Positions 40,166 to 49,498 of a stretch of 64,000 nt of DNA are shown in pieces. The DNA lies in contig CM074758.1 of assembly GCA_037355855.1 (NCBI GenBank), positions 97,001 through 161,000 of the forward strand, in the 5' to 3' direction. The position numbers and the translations under genes were made by a program. This DNA is from Pseudo-nitzschia pungens (lineage: Eukaryota > Bacillariophyta > Bacillariophyceae > Bacillariales > Bacillariaceae). Each line of letters begins with the position of its first letter. Position 1 is the stretch's first letter. The notes under the pieces are model-generated. The model did no database searches and had not been told where the DNA came from. It was given only the letters and a program-made list of their open reading frames with translations.

Positions 40166-41218
40166 ATGCAAGCTCCTCCCCGTCAAGGAACGCCAGAAAC
40201 GCCTGGAACGGCCGGAACGGATGTTCCTTCTTCTACCGAAAGGGATCCGACGTCCAGAGTTATGAACTCGCCGGGACTTTACATCCCATCACCGCCCATG
40301 CCAAGGTTGCGAGTAACCAATACGGTAAGAAGCTGATTCGACTTCGTACGATGATTATCTACCAAGCTGATCTGACTCACCACTATTGTTTGTTTGCCAG
40401 ATTCCGGAGGATACCGAACCCGAACCGGTTCCCCCACCTGTCCAGGCTTACGGCCTTGTTCCACCACCACCGGCGTCTTCTTCCCCAACCCGAGAGGATC
40501 GTCAAGCTTGGGCTTCGGCCTTGTTCGCTTTCCTCGCGTCTGCCATCATTGCCATTGCCCGCTTCGGACAACTCGCGGCTGCCCGTGCCCAACCGGATGA
40601 CTTCACCTTTGGAGTTGCCGGAATTGTCGACCAAGAAAACGGAAATGATGAGAGCAACGAAAGCGAAAGTACCGCTTGCGGAGATATCATTGATCTCACC
40701 AACGAAAACCCAAGCAACGAAGGCACTGAAGGAAACTTGGAGGAACGCGATTCTCTAAAATTGCCTTCTGTAGATCCTGAAGAAATGCGATCGTTACAAT
40801 TCGAAGTAGAGAACTCGCTTGAACGTGTGGAACGTGATGTGGTCACGGAAGTCGAAAGCAGGGAAAGTGGAAGTAGTACGGATACGGATGACTTCACCTT
40901 TGGAGTTGCCGGAATTGTCGACCAAGAAAACGGAAATGATGAGAGCAACGAAAGCGAAAGTACCGCTTGCGGAGATATCACTGATCTCACCAACGAAAAC
41001 TCAAGCAACGAAGGCACTGAAGGAAACTTGGTCCTTGTTGAAATCCCAGCCCTGGTCGACCAGGCTGCGACCGAGAACGTAGTGGAAATTCCGACGTATA
41101 CATGTAGCCACGGACTTCTTGGCACCTTGCCATGGCGCAAAATCTGGAAAGAGCACGTCGGCGGCGATCACGGCAAACGCACCTACTCCCTCTTATCCAA
41201 GCAGACGCTTGATGAAAA
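40166..41218 (+). pseudogene. Two-exon host gene of unknown function, 5' part, interrupted by the copia element
   Basis: ATG at 40166 in good context (CCACCATGC). Exon 1 (40166-40324) encodes a Pro/Thr/Arg-rich start, MQAPPRQGTPETPG. The intron is 40325-40400 (76 bp, GTAAGA to GCCAG), phase 0. Exon 2 begins IPEDTEPEPVPPP, has an Ala/hydrophobic segment WASALFAFLASAIIAIARFG near residue 82, then two near-identical about 49-residue acidic repeats (DDFTFGVAGIVDQENGNDES), encoded at about 40594-40740 and 40885-41031. The frame is cut at 41218 by the LTR and resumes in phase at 47531. As it stands the product runs a few codons into the LTR and stops at 41234. No known domain is recognised. The second half (HGLLGTLPWRKIWKEHVGG) looks globular. 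Confidence 0.65.
41214..41218 (+). repeat. Copia target-site duplication, left (GAAAA)
   Basis: Five bases identical to 47531-47535, the usual duplication length for Ty1/copia integrase. Confidence 0.9.
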
Positions 41219-41642
41219 TGTTGAGACAAAGTAGTCAAATGAAGAACGGACAGACGAAATAATGAAGGAATCACAGTTCAGAGGAGAAGAAATATAACGC
41301 GAAGGAGAAGACAAACAAAGCACTAAAACAGATGGCAAGAGGTGCAAACTAGCAAATATTTCGAGCTCACAAAGTCAATAGTAAGGACACAAATATGGTG
41401 AATCTGCGATGAAGACAAGACAGTTGGACAAATATTCAGTGTCCCCAACTGAAGGTACTTAGAGCAGCGACAAGAGAGATATTGGCGAGCTTATCACAGG
41501 AAGAGGTTTAGGAGTGATTTACAGTGGTTGTTAGAACAATCGTTGGGATTATTGGAGGAGAATACCTGGCTCATATTTTGTAAAAGATAGAATCCAATAA
41601 AGTAACACTTCTATTAACCCGCATATTTCAACCATCTCAACA
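41219..41642 (+). repeat. Copia 5' LTR (424 bp)
   Basis: Starts TGTTGAGACAAAG and ends CCATCTCAACA. An AATAAA at 41596-41601 is a candidate polyadenylation signal. Confidence 0.95.
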
Positions 41643-41660
41643 TTCTTCGAAGAACGTTTT
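41643..41660 (+). other. Palindrome TTCTTCGAAGAA where a primer-binding site is expected
   Basis: Immediately inside the 5' LTR lies TTCTTCGAAGAA, a perfect 12-bp palindrome, followed by CGTTTTGAG. There is no TGG-beginning tRNA 3'-end match, so the minus-strand primer is not obvious. Confidence 0.5.
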
Positions 41661-41749
41661 GAGTTGTAAGCGTTGGAAATCGAGTTAAAAGAATCATACA
41701 GAATATCCGTATAAGCCATCAGCAACAAAGTAAGTGACAAACCACAAGC

Positions 41750-44700
41750 ATGGGTGAAACCAAACAGAAGTCCATAAAGGTAGACGTACCGACATTCAGT
41801 GTGGACAGTGAGGACGGATTCGCAAGCTGGTGGGCTTATTTGAGAGCATACGCAGCTCAGAAGGACTTTATCGAAGTTCTAAAGGAAGACCGGCACAAGG
41901 ACATGCCGGACAAGGAGGAAGAAGACGAGGGCAACAAGCATTCCGAGGCCAACAAGGAAGCCATTCTGAAGAATAGACTGGCAGTGTCAGCAATGCAGAT
42001 CGCGTTTGCAAAAGGTGAGATGATTAACTGTTTAGCCATGGTGCATGCGTCAGTTACCAAAGAGTGGCCGATTGGACAAGCCCACGTCATCATCCAAGAC
42101 CTATTTGCGGAGTATCGAGGAGATCCGGCAACAGCTCTATTTGATCAACGCAGGGAAATGGCGCAACTTACCATGAAGAACAAGGAAAATCCAAGGGACT
42201 TCTTCGCGAGACTGGCAAAGATCGAACTGAAGTATGCGGACCGAACCCAGGGAATAACCGACGAAGAAAAGTTAGTGTTGATTTACACCAAAGCACCGGA
42301 TCTGTATCAACAGACTTTGATCCGGAAGCGAGAGGAAGCGCTAAAGGAACACAATGGCGCACCAAAGGTTCGCGAGATAAAGCAAGCAATGATCACACTC
42401 TGGAAGGCGCTGAATGAGCGAAACAAGAACAAAATCCAGGTTGAATACAGTTTGACGTCGAACGAGTACGATTACGACGGGAACAAAATAGACCACAAGA
42501 CTTCTGGAGATCATGGTCAGAAGAAATGTTACAACTGTGGAAAGCCTGGGCATATCAAACGCGATTGCCCAAAACTGAAGAAGTGCAGTCACTGTGGGAA
42601 GAAAGGACACGCCGAACCAAACTGTTGGGACAAGTACCCCGAAAAGAAACCAAAACGAGTGAAAGCGAAGCAAACCAACGAGATCGCCGCATTGTCGATT
42701 GAATCCGAGATGGCATTAGCGAGAATCGATCAGTGTTTGTTGTGTCAAGAGTCCCATGGTGAAGTAGCAGGAGAGATCATGTCAGAGGTTACAGAGTTAA
42801 CTGAACCAGGAGATATGAACTGGCGCCGCAACAGGGTAAACAGGAGTAGAAACAAGCCAAAGAAAAGAAAGGACAAGAAAGCAGTACAGAATGTACAGAA
42901 AATGTACGTGAAGGGACACAGAGCAAATGGACCTGAAAGCAGCAATCGTGGACGCAAACACACGATTAAACAAAGTCAAAGGCAAAAGGCACATATCAAC
43001 AGCGCGTGTCAGCACTGTCCAAGACCTAAACACACCAAGAACGACTGCCACATGAACAGGCAGGAGCGCAATAAACAAAACAAATGCTGTGCGACACCAA
43101 AGCACACCAGGAACACGTGCGGGATTAACGCGCAGGCGCGTAAGAAACAAACAAAAATGAATCGTAAGGGATGGTATCGTGCGCCAGCACATACTTACAA
43201 CAGACCAATACTGGGAGAGGTACAAGCAGTCACGGAATTGTTAGATAGTAACGGACAGCTGAAGGGCTGGAGTATGAGACTCAAAGCAGTGCCAGCCGGA
43301 ACTGACAGTGATATGTTGATATCCATGTCGCAATATATACATGCGGCAGAACAACTGGAGTCACATACACGCAGAACCTATGCAATTCGGCATTGGACCG
43401 ACAGACCCGAACAAGACGCGCCGAACGATTGGCCAAAAGAAGCACAACCGATAGATAGACCCGGGAATGACGAGTTCGCAGGGTGCGAAGAATACGCAAT
43501 GCTGAACACTCAAGGGGACATTAAGGCACTTACGGCAAATTCGGCATCGGAATCACTATACTCACCGTATTTATGGATCGCAGATACAGGAGCAACGTGT
43601 CACATCACGAACAGTCGGGTAGGCTCGATTCCTTCAAAGAATGCTAACGCACGACTAAAGACTGCAAACCACTCCATGGATGCGAGTGGGAATAAGATGC
43701 AAGCAGTAGCGATCGTGGATATACCAGGGATAGTACGGGGACCAAAGGGAACTACCACATTAATTCGCATGATGGACTGCAGATATGGTGGATCCAAATT
43801 CAATCTTTGCTCCATAACCAAACTAACTGACAATGGTTGGACCATGACAGGAGATAAATCCGGGATACACCTGTACAAAGGTAAGCAAACACTGCATTTT
43901 GATATACCAATACACTCGAAAGAAGGTAAGATTTGGGCAGTGAGAATCGATCGGAGAAACGATGGTCACCAGAAAGAAATGGCGCTGGCAACCAAACCAA
44001 CCGTGATGACGGTGCAGCAGGCACACGAGCACTGTGGACATGCGAATGTCCGAAGTACTAAGGAGACAGCTAAACATCTGGGCTGGACGTTGGAAGGAAA
44101 AGAAGCAACATGTGAGGCGTGCGCAGTTGGTAAAGCAAAACAGGGAGACTTAGGTAGTGGGGAAACACAACAAATCACGAAAATCGGACAGAAATGGTAT
44201 GTCGATGGATTGTCCCTTAAGGAACCAAAGAAAGGAGGAGTGGTCTTCCCATACAACAATTGTCTGACAGTCGGTGTCGAGTATCTAACAGGGGGAACTA
44301 TTCTTGGATGGTACCGATCGAAGAAAGGATTTGTTGATGATTTCTGTACCAAGCTTCACCGGTTCAAGAAACATGGAAAACAACCGGAATACATACGCTG
44401 TGATGACGGCGGGGAGAACTACAGGTTTGAGGCAGTACTCAATGGTAAAGAGTGGAAGATGGACGCGCAGTTCGAATATACAGCCAAAACACCTCAGCGC
44501 AACTCTCGAGTAGAGACCAAACTGTACCACCTGTGTGGGAAGACACGCGCAGCATTGGCGGCGGCAAATGTGCCTGATAAGTATCGATACACACTGTTCA
44601 CCCATTTTCTTAAGTGGGCAGCGCAGACTGACATGTTGACAGTGGTGGATGTTCATGGGAGAAAAATGACTCGACATGAGCACTTGTATGGAAAATTACC

Positions 44701-47086
44701 TAAATGGATCGACAATTTACAGGTAGCGGGAGTGGCCGGCGTGGTGAAGACATACAAGAGGGGCACGGCAAAGGTGAAGGCACGTGGCAAGGTATGCCTG
44801 TTTGTGCACTATTCGGAGAATCATGCGAGAGACTGCTACGTTATGTATGATCCGAAAACTAAGAAAACAATCCACTCGAGAGATGTCCAATGGTTGGGGC
44901 GCATGTATTATAAGCCGGGCAGTTTGCCGGGAGTGGATATCGTGATGGAACCCGAAATGGATGAGGAATCAGTGGTATCCGTGGCGAGTGACAGCAGTGA
45001 GGAAAGCACGGGGCACACGTCAATACACACAGAAGTGGTGGATTTCGAAGCGGAACAGCCACTGTTCGAAACTGATACAGAGTCAACGGACGGAAGCGAG
45101 ACCACAGACAGCAGCGAAGTAGATACTCGAGTTGTACGCACAGTAACTCGATCGGGCAGGCAAGTCAGAGCACCATTAGCGCACGATGGAACAGAGCTCG
45201 CAGCGCTCGCAATCCAGGATGGGTATGCTGAGGAAACATGCTTGTTGGGGCTGGATGAGGCAGGCATAAGTGCATTAGATGAGGTTTATGACGAGAGCAT
45301 GATGGAAGAGGAGGCGCTGGTGTTTGCATTAACAAAAGGAGAAAAGGAGTATCAATCGGTGGAGCATGCGTTTGGGTACATAGACTCAACAAAACAGCAT
45401 CGATTGGTCGCAGCAGCGCTGGCGGACACAGAAGGAGAGCTATTTCTGGTAGGAGCAACAGGTGAGAACTATGGAAATACAGAAGAGCTTAATGTGATGA
45501 ACTACCAGCAAGCGATGAAGACAGTCGATCGCGAGGAATGGGAGAAGGCCATCAAGGTAGAACATGACAAAATGGTCAAGTACAACGTGTTTGAGGTGGT
45601 ACACCCAAGAGATATTCCAAAGGGAACCAAGCTGTTCGACAGTACCTGGGCCATGAAGAAGAAACCTAATGGTGTCTTCAGAGCCAGAAACGCGTTCAGA
45701 GGGTTTCAGCAAGTTGATGGGAAACATTATGACAGCCATGACAAATCAGCACCGGTGGCTACAGAAGTCAGCATTAGGATCTGTTTCGTGTTGGCGCTGG
45801 TGGCCAAGTGGTATCAACACCTGGTGGATGTGGAAGGAGCCTTTCTGAATGGAGAATTCCAGCACCCAGACAGACACCAAATTTACATGAAGATCCCTGA
45901 GGCCTACAAGAAGTGGTACCCGGCATGGGGAGTGTTCAAGCTGCTTAAGACACAATATGGAACCGTACAGGCAGCATTGCAATACTATCGAGAGTGTTGT
46001 AAGGCGCTGGCCTTCTTGGGATTCAAGAGGAATCCGGCGGAACCGTGCGTGTTCTATAAGTATGAGGAAGAACAGTTGGTATTGTTCGTTCTATGGGTGG
46101 ACGACTGCTGCATTTCCGGGCCTAAGGAGTTGGTCCTGAAGACAGTGAAACAGTTTATGGGACTGTGGGACTGCAAAGATCTTGGGCAATTAAAAGAGTA
46201 TGTGGGTTGTCAAGTGGAGCGTGAGTTAGGATATATACGACTAACACAACCAGTGAAAGTACAGAGATTTGTGGATGAATTTGGGTGTGCCGGTGGAACT
46301 GGGACTCAGAATAAAGCTCCAGCAACACCAGCAGAGCCGGGAAGTGTTTTGGAGTTTAAGCCTGAAATCGATAAGCCCCTGTCATCAGAAGAACAAACCA
46401 AGTATCGATCCGGAGTAGGGATTCTACTGCATATGATGAGATGGAGCCGACCAGATGTACTAAACGCAGTGAGAGAGTTATCGAGTCACATGCAACAGGC
46501 CAGTACAAGAAGCATGAAGGCGCTTAAGAGGGTCATGAATTTCATAGTGTCGACTAAGAAGAAGGGTTTCACGATTAAGGTAACTAAGCCCGGTGCATGG
46601 AATGGACGACGGGGCAAATACAAGTTCACGATCAGCGGCAAGTGTGATTCGGAATACGCGAAACACAGCAGCAGAAGAAGTGTGAATGCCGGAATAGTGT
46701 ACCTGGAGGGCGCAATTGTCAAACAATTCAGCAAAATGATGCCAATTATAGCACTGTCAACAACAGAAGCAGAACTCTATTCAGCAGTACTTACTGCACA
46801 GGACATGATGTTTGTATACCACATAATGATCAACATGGAACTGGAAATTGAGTTGCCAATGATACTGTACTGTGATAACAAGGGCACAGTTGATTTGGCG
46901 AACAACTGGTCTGTGGGAGGAAGAACCAGGCATATAGATGTCAAACAGAATTTTCTCCGGGAATTGAAGGAGAGAGGATTCCTTATGGTGAAGTGGAGAA
47001 CTGGGAATGATATGACACCAGACATGCACACTAAGAATTTGTCTCGAGATTTATTTAACCAATACAGCAGTGAATTGGTCAGCTGA
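41750..47086 (+). CDS. Copia Gag-Pol polyprotein, 1778 aa
   Basis: ATG at 41750 (CAAGCATGGG). The Gag helical region spans about 1-230. Two CCHC knuckles begin at residue 260 (CYNCGKPGHIKRDC, CSHCGKKGHAEPNC). Extra knuckle-like motifs near 420-450 (CQHCPRPKHTKNDC, CCATPKHTRNTC) are unusual. The aspartic protease has DTGA at 612. Integrase has an HHCC finger (about 758-795: HEHCGHANV, CEACAVGK) and core with RCDDGGEN near 885 and Glu in SRVETK. Reverse transcriptase covers about 1250-1520 with VDVEGAFLNGEF and the catalytic WVDD at ~1449-1452. RNase H contains STTEAELYS and YCDNKGTVDLA. It forms particles, copies element RNA and integrates the cDNA. A single frame means Gag and Pol are made without a frameshift. 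Confidence 0.95.
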   Translation: MGETKQKSIKVDVPTFSVDSEDGFASWWAYLRAYAAQKDFIEVLKEDRHKDMPDKEEEDEGNKHSEANKEAILKNRLAVSAMQIAFAKGEMINCLAMVHASVTKEWPIGQAHVIIQDLFAEYRGDPATALFDQRREMAQLTMKNKENPRDFFARLAKIELKYADRTQGITDEEKLVLIYTKAPDLYQQTLIRKREEALKEHNGAPKVREIKQAMITLWKALNERNKNKIQVEYSLTSNEYDYDGNKIDHKTSGDHGQKKCYNCGKPGHIKRDCPKLKKCSHCGKKGHAEPNCWDKYPEKKPKRVKAKQTNEIAALSIESEMALARIDQCLLCQESHGEVAGEIMSEVTELTEPGDMNWRRNRVNRSRNKPKKRKDKKAVQNVQKMYVKGHRANGPESSNRGRKHTIKQSQRQKAHINSACQHCPRPKHTKNDCHMNRQERNKQNKCCATPKHTRNTCGINAQARKKQTKMNRKGWYRAPAHTYNRPILGEVQAVTELLDSNGQLKGWSMRLKAVPAGTDSDMLISMSQYIHAAEQLESHTRRTYAIRHWTDRPEQDAPNDWPKEAQPIDRPGNDEFAGCEEYAMLNTQGDIKALTANSASESLYSPYLWIADTGATCHITNSRVGSIPSKNANARLKTANHSMDASGNKMQAVAIVDIPGIVRGPKGTTTLIRMMDCRYGGSKFNLCSITKLTDNGWTMTGDKSGIHLYKGKQTLHFDIPIHSKEGKIWAVRIDRRNDGHQKEMALATKPTVMTVQQAHEHCGHANVRSTKETAKHLGWTLEGKEATCEACAVGKAKQGDLGSGETQQITKIGQKWYVDGLSLKEPKKGGVVFPYNNCLTVGVEYLTGGTILGWYRSKKGFVDDFCTKLHRFKKHGKQPEYIRCDDGGENYRFEAVLNGKEWKMDAQFEYTAKTPQRNSRVETKLYHLCGKTRAALAAANVPDKYRYTLFTHFLKWAAQTDMLTVVDVHGRKMTRHEHLYGKLPKWIDNLQVAGVAGVVKTYKRGTAKVKARGKVCLFVHYSENHARDCYVMYDPKTKKTIHSRDVQWLGRMYYKPGSLPGVDIVMEPEMDEESVVSVASDSSEESTGHTSIHTEVVDFEAEQPLFETDTESTDGSETTDSSEVDTRVVRTVTRSGRQVRAPLAHDGTELAALAIQDGYAEETCLLGLDEAGISALDEVYDESMMEEEALVFALTKGEKEYQSVEHAFGYIDSTKQHRLVAAALADTEGELFLVGATGENYGNTEELNVMNYQQAMKTVDREEWEKAIKVEHDKMVKYNVFEVVHPRDIPKGTKLFDSTWAMKKKPNGVFRARNAFRGFQQVDGKHYDSHDKSAPVATEVSIRICFVLALVAKWYQHLVDVEGAFLNGEFQHPDRHQIYMKIPEAYKKWYPAWGVFKLLKTQYGTVQAALQYYRECCKALAFLGFKRNPAEPCVFYKYEEEQLVLFVLWVDDCCISGPKELVLKTVKQFMGLWDCKDLGQLKEYVGCQVERELGYIRLTQPVKVQRFVDEFGCAGGTGTQNKAPATPAEPGSVLEFKPEIDKPLSSEEQTKYRSGVGILLHMMRWSRPDVLNAVRELSSHMQQASTRSMKALKRVMNFIVSTKKKGFTIKVTKPGAWNGRRGKYKFTISGKCDSEYAKHSSRRSVNAGIVYLEGAIVKQFSKMMPIIALSTTEAELYSAVLTAQDMMFVYHIMINMELEIELPMILYCDNKGTVDLANNWSVGGRTRHIDVKQNFLRELKERGFLMVKWRTGNDMTPDMHTKNLSRDLFNQYSSELVS

Positions 47087-47087
47087 A

Positions 47088-47106
47088 CAGGTTAAATAGG
47101 GAAGTG
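47088..47106 (+). other. Polypurine tract candidate before the 3' LTR
   Basis: AGGTTAAATAGGGAAGTG directly precedes the 3' LTR. The purine-rich part AAATAGGGAAG is a plausible plus-strand primer. Confidence 0.5.
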
Positions 47107-47530
47107 TGTTGAGACAAAGTAGTCAAATGAAGAACGGACAGACGAAATAATGAAGGAATCACAGTTCAGAGGAGAAGAAATATAACGCGAAGGAGAAGAC
47201 AAACAAAGCACTAAAACAGATGGCAAGAGGTGCAAACTAGCAAATATTTCGAGCTCACAAAGTCAATAGTAAGGACACAAATATGGTGAATCTGCGATGA
47301 AGACAAGACAGTTGGACAAATATTCAGTGTCCCCAACTGAAGGTACTTAGAGCAGCGACAAGAGAGATATTGGCGAGCTTATCACAGGAAGAGGTTTAGG
47401 AGTGATTTACAGTGGTTGTTAGAACAATCGTTGGGATTATTGGAGGAGAATACCTGGCTCATATTTTGTAAAAGATAGAATCCAATAAAGTAACACTTCT
47501 ATTAACCCGCATATTTCAACCATCTCAACA
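47107..47530 (+). repeat. Copia 3' LTR (424 bp)
   Basis: Same length and, read base by base by eye, the same sequence as the 5' LTR. Confidence 0.95.
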
Positions 47531-47535
47531 GAAAA
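47531..47535 (+). repeat. Copia target-site duplication, right (GAAAA)
   Basis: Matches 41214-41218. The host reading frame continues from here in phase. Confidence 0.9.
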
Positions 47536-48158
47536 CCCCTACGAGCTTGAGTCCCTGTCCGTCATCTTCAACCTCGACCTTGCCTACAACGTCTACCACA
47601 TTATCGCCTGTGCCGCACCGGTCTCGGAAAAAACCAAGGACACCCTCACCCGCCTCTTGGATACCCTGACAAACACTCTACCGGTTCCCGAGGAAACCTC
47701 CCCAGAGCCACCACGAGAATTGACTCAGGCCCTCGCTACCCTCGGCCTTAACCACCTTGCCAGCAACGATGCCGTCATGACCCTTATGGAGGGCAAGGGC
47801 CGTCCCTTTCTTCTGTGCCTGCATAGTCCAAGCAGGATCTATAGAAGGCAAAACGTCATGGGCCACTTTGTCTTTGCTGTCGTCATGCCTAGATTCCGCT
47901 TCTATTTTCCGTGCTGTGTGACGAGAAAATTCCTCTGCGTATACCCTGTTTGAGACTTCGACGTGTTCATGGAGAATGTGGGCACGATGTACAACCCTCC
48001 AAGACGCGGCCTTCAACCAAAATCGGTGTACGCCTTCGCTTACAAACAGCAAGGGTGATGACCGGGAAGGGAAATTCACTGAGGAGATCACTTCCAACAT
48101 GATTCAGTGGTACAAGACGCGCAAGCGCCAGGAAGAAGACAAGAAATATATTTTATGA
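47531..48158 (+). pseudogene. Host gene of unknown function, 3' part after the copia element
   Basis: Removing the element and one GAAAA restores an open frame that continues ENPYELESLSVIFNLDLA, TKDTLTRLLDTLTNTLPVP and LTQALATLGLNHLASNDAVM, to a TGA at 47951-47953 (about 464 residues for the whole protein). The last 45 codons before that stop are less coding-like. Coding-like sequence continues beyond it in the same phase (DFDVFMENVGTMYN) and, one base shifted, GDDREGKFTEEITSNMI up to a TGA at about 48156. The true C-terminus may therefore need an unrecognised intron, or the 3' end has decayed. The function is unknown. Confidence 0.55.
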
Positions 48159-48229
48159 TCAATTATTATTATTAGTAAGGGTTTAGTAACCAAAGTGGGC
48201 GAGACATCAGTAGAACCAGTATATTTTGT

Positions 48230-48615
48230 ACAGGTGCGTCAGCCGATAGTTTTTGCTCCCGTAGTTTCAAGGGCGCTGTATTCACTGTACAGTCCGTTTC
48301 TCGAAACCGACACGTCCAATCGATCCGCAAATTGGAGGCCTTGTCTATCTTGATGTAATAGAGGTCTCCGAAGTGGTCCGGTCGGAATTCGTCAAGCGGG
48401 GGAGGAGTTATCAATTTTCGCCGTAGTTTGACCGGATTTTGCTCCCGTAGTTTCAAGGGGAGTGTACTCAGTCTACAGTTCGATTCTCGAAACCAACACG
48501 TCCAATCGATCCGCAAATTGGAGGGGTTGTCCTTCTTTATAAAATTGAACTTTACGAAGCGTTCCCGTCCCAATCGACGAAGAGGGGACCGAGATATGAA
48601 TTTTCGCCGTAGTTT
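48230..48615 (-). repeat. 186-bp tandem duplication, open on the minus strand
   Basis: GCTCCCGTAGTTTCAAGGG recurs at 48255 and 48441, and CGCCGTAGTTTG at 48419 and 48605, a 186-bp (62-codon) period. The minus strand stays open through both (SNLRIDWTC.FRE..C, PLKLREQ), so this may be a relic of a repeated protein. No start codon or family is recognised. Confidence 0.6.
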
Positions 48616-48640
48616 GGACCGGGTAGTTTTTCGATCTGGT

Positions 48641-49330
48641 GTATCTTGTAATTGCTTGCTGTTCTTGTTGCTGTTGCAGTTCGGTGTTGCTGTGTTTTTG
48701 TTCTTCGATCGAAATTTATGTGTTTATTTGATGTTGATGTCTCACGCCGCGCACACCCCGCACCGATTCCTCTAATGTGTGGATTCCTCTAATTAGGTGC
48801 TTTCTTAAGTGTCCGGTACTTATAGTACCTGGCCTAGCGTAATAATAAATGCACGTTTCAGAGTTAGGGTGTTTGGTGTATCTTGTAATTGCTTGCTGTT
48901 CTTGTTGCTGTTGCAGTTCGGTGTTGCTGTGTTTTTGTTCTTCGATCGAAATTTATGTGTTTATTTGATGTTGATGTCTCACGCCGCGCACACCCCGCAC
49001 CGATTCCTCTAATGTGTGGATTCCTCTAATTAGGTGCTTTCTTAAGTGTCCGGTACTTATAGTACCTGGCCTAGCGTAATAATAAATGCACGTTTCAGAG
49101 TTAGGGTGTTTGGTGTATCTTGTAATTGCTTGCTGTTCTTGTTGCTGTTGCAGTTCGGTGTTGCTGTGTTTTTGTTCTTCGATTGAAATTTATGTGTTTA
49201 TTTGATGTTGATGTCTCACGCCACGCACACCCTGCACCGATTCCTCTAATGTGTGGATTCCTCTAATTAGGTGCTTTCTTAAGTGTCCGGTACTTATAGT
49301 ACCTGGCCTAGCGTAATAATTAATGCACTG
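48641..49330 (+). repeat. 237-bp tandem repeat, 3 copies
   Basis: The anchor GTATCTTGTAATTGCTTGCT is at 48641, 48878 and 49115. Copies are almost identical; the third has a few changes and ends early. Identical 57-67 codon frames in each are artefacts. Confidence 0.95.
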
Positions 49331-49498
49331 ACAATAATTTACAGTATTAATCACTTGGTGAGTTTAACTGCTGGCAATATGCGCCACCGCGCGATTTTGT
49401 TAATGTAGTCTCTCTCTAGTCTCGACGAGGAACATTTTTTCGTAAATATAATAATAATAAGAGATGGTGCATCACGGACAATGAGCCAAAATAGCACA

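Larger units (their letters stand above)
41219..47530 (+). mobile_element. Ty1/copia LTR retrotransposon, 6312 bp, intact
   Basis: Two 424-bp LTRs (TGTTGAG...CTCAACA) that I read as identical, a 5-bp duplication and one uninterrupted Gag-Pol frame. Order is Gag, protease, integrase, RT, RNase H, which is the copia order. The features agree with diatom copia (CoDi-type) elements; the sublineage was not determined. LTR identity and the intact frame point to a very recent insertion, into exon 2 of a host gene. Confidence 0.96.

Noticed and set aside
47678..48100. 140-codon minus-strand ORF opposite the host gene 3' part
   Set aside because: The plus strand continues the host frame exactly across the copia target duplication, and the antisense translation has no recognisable features.
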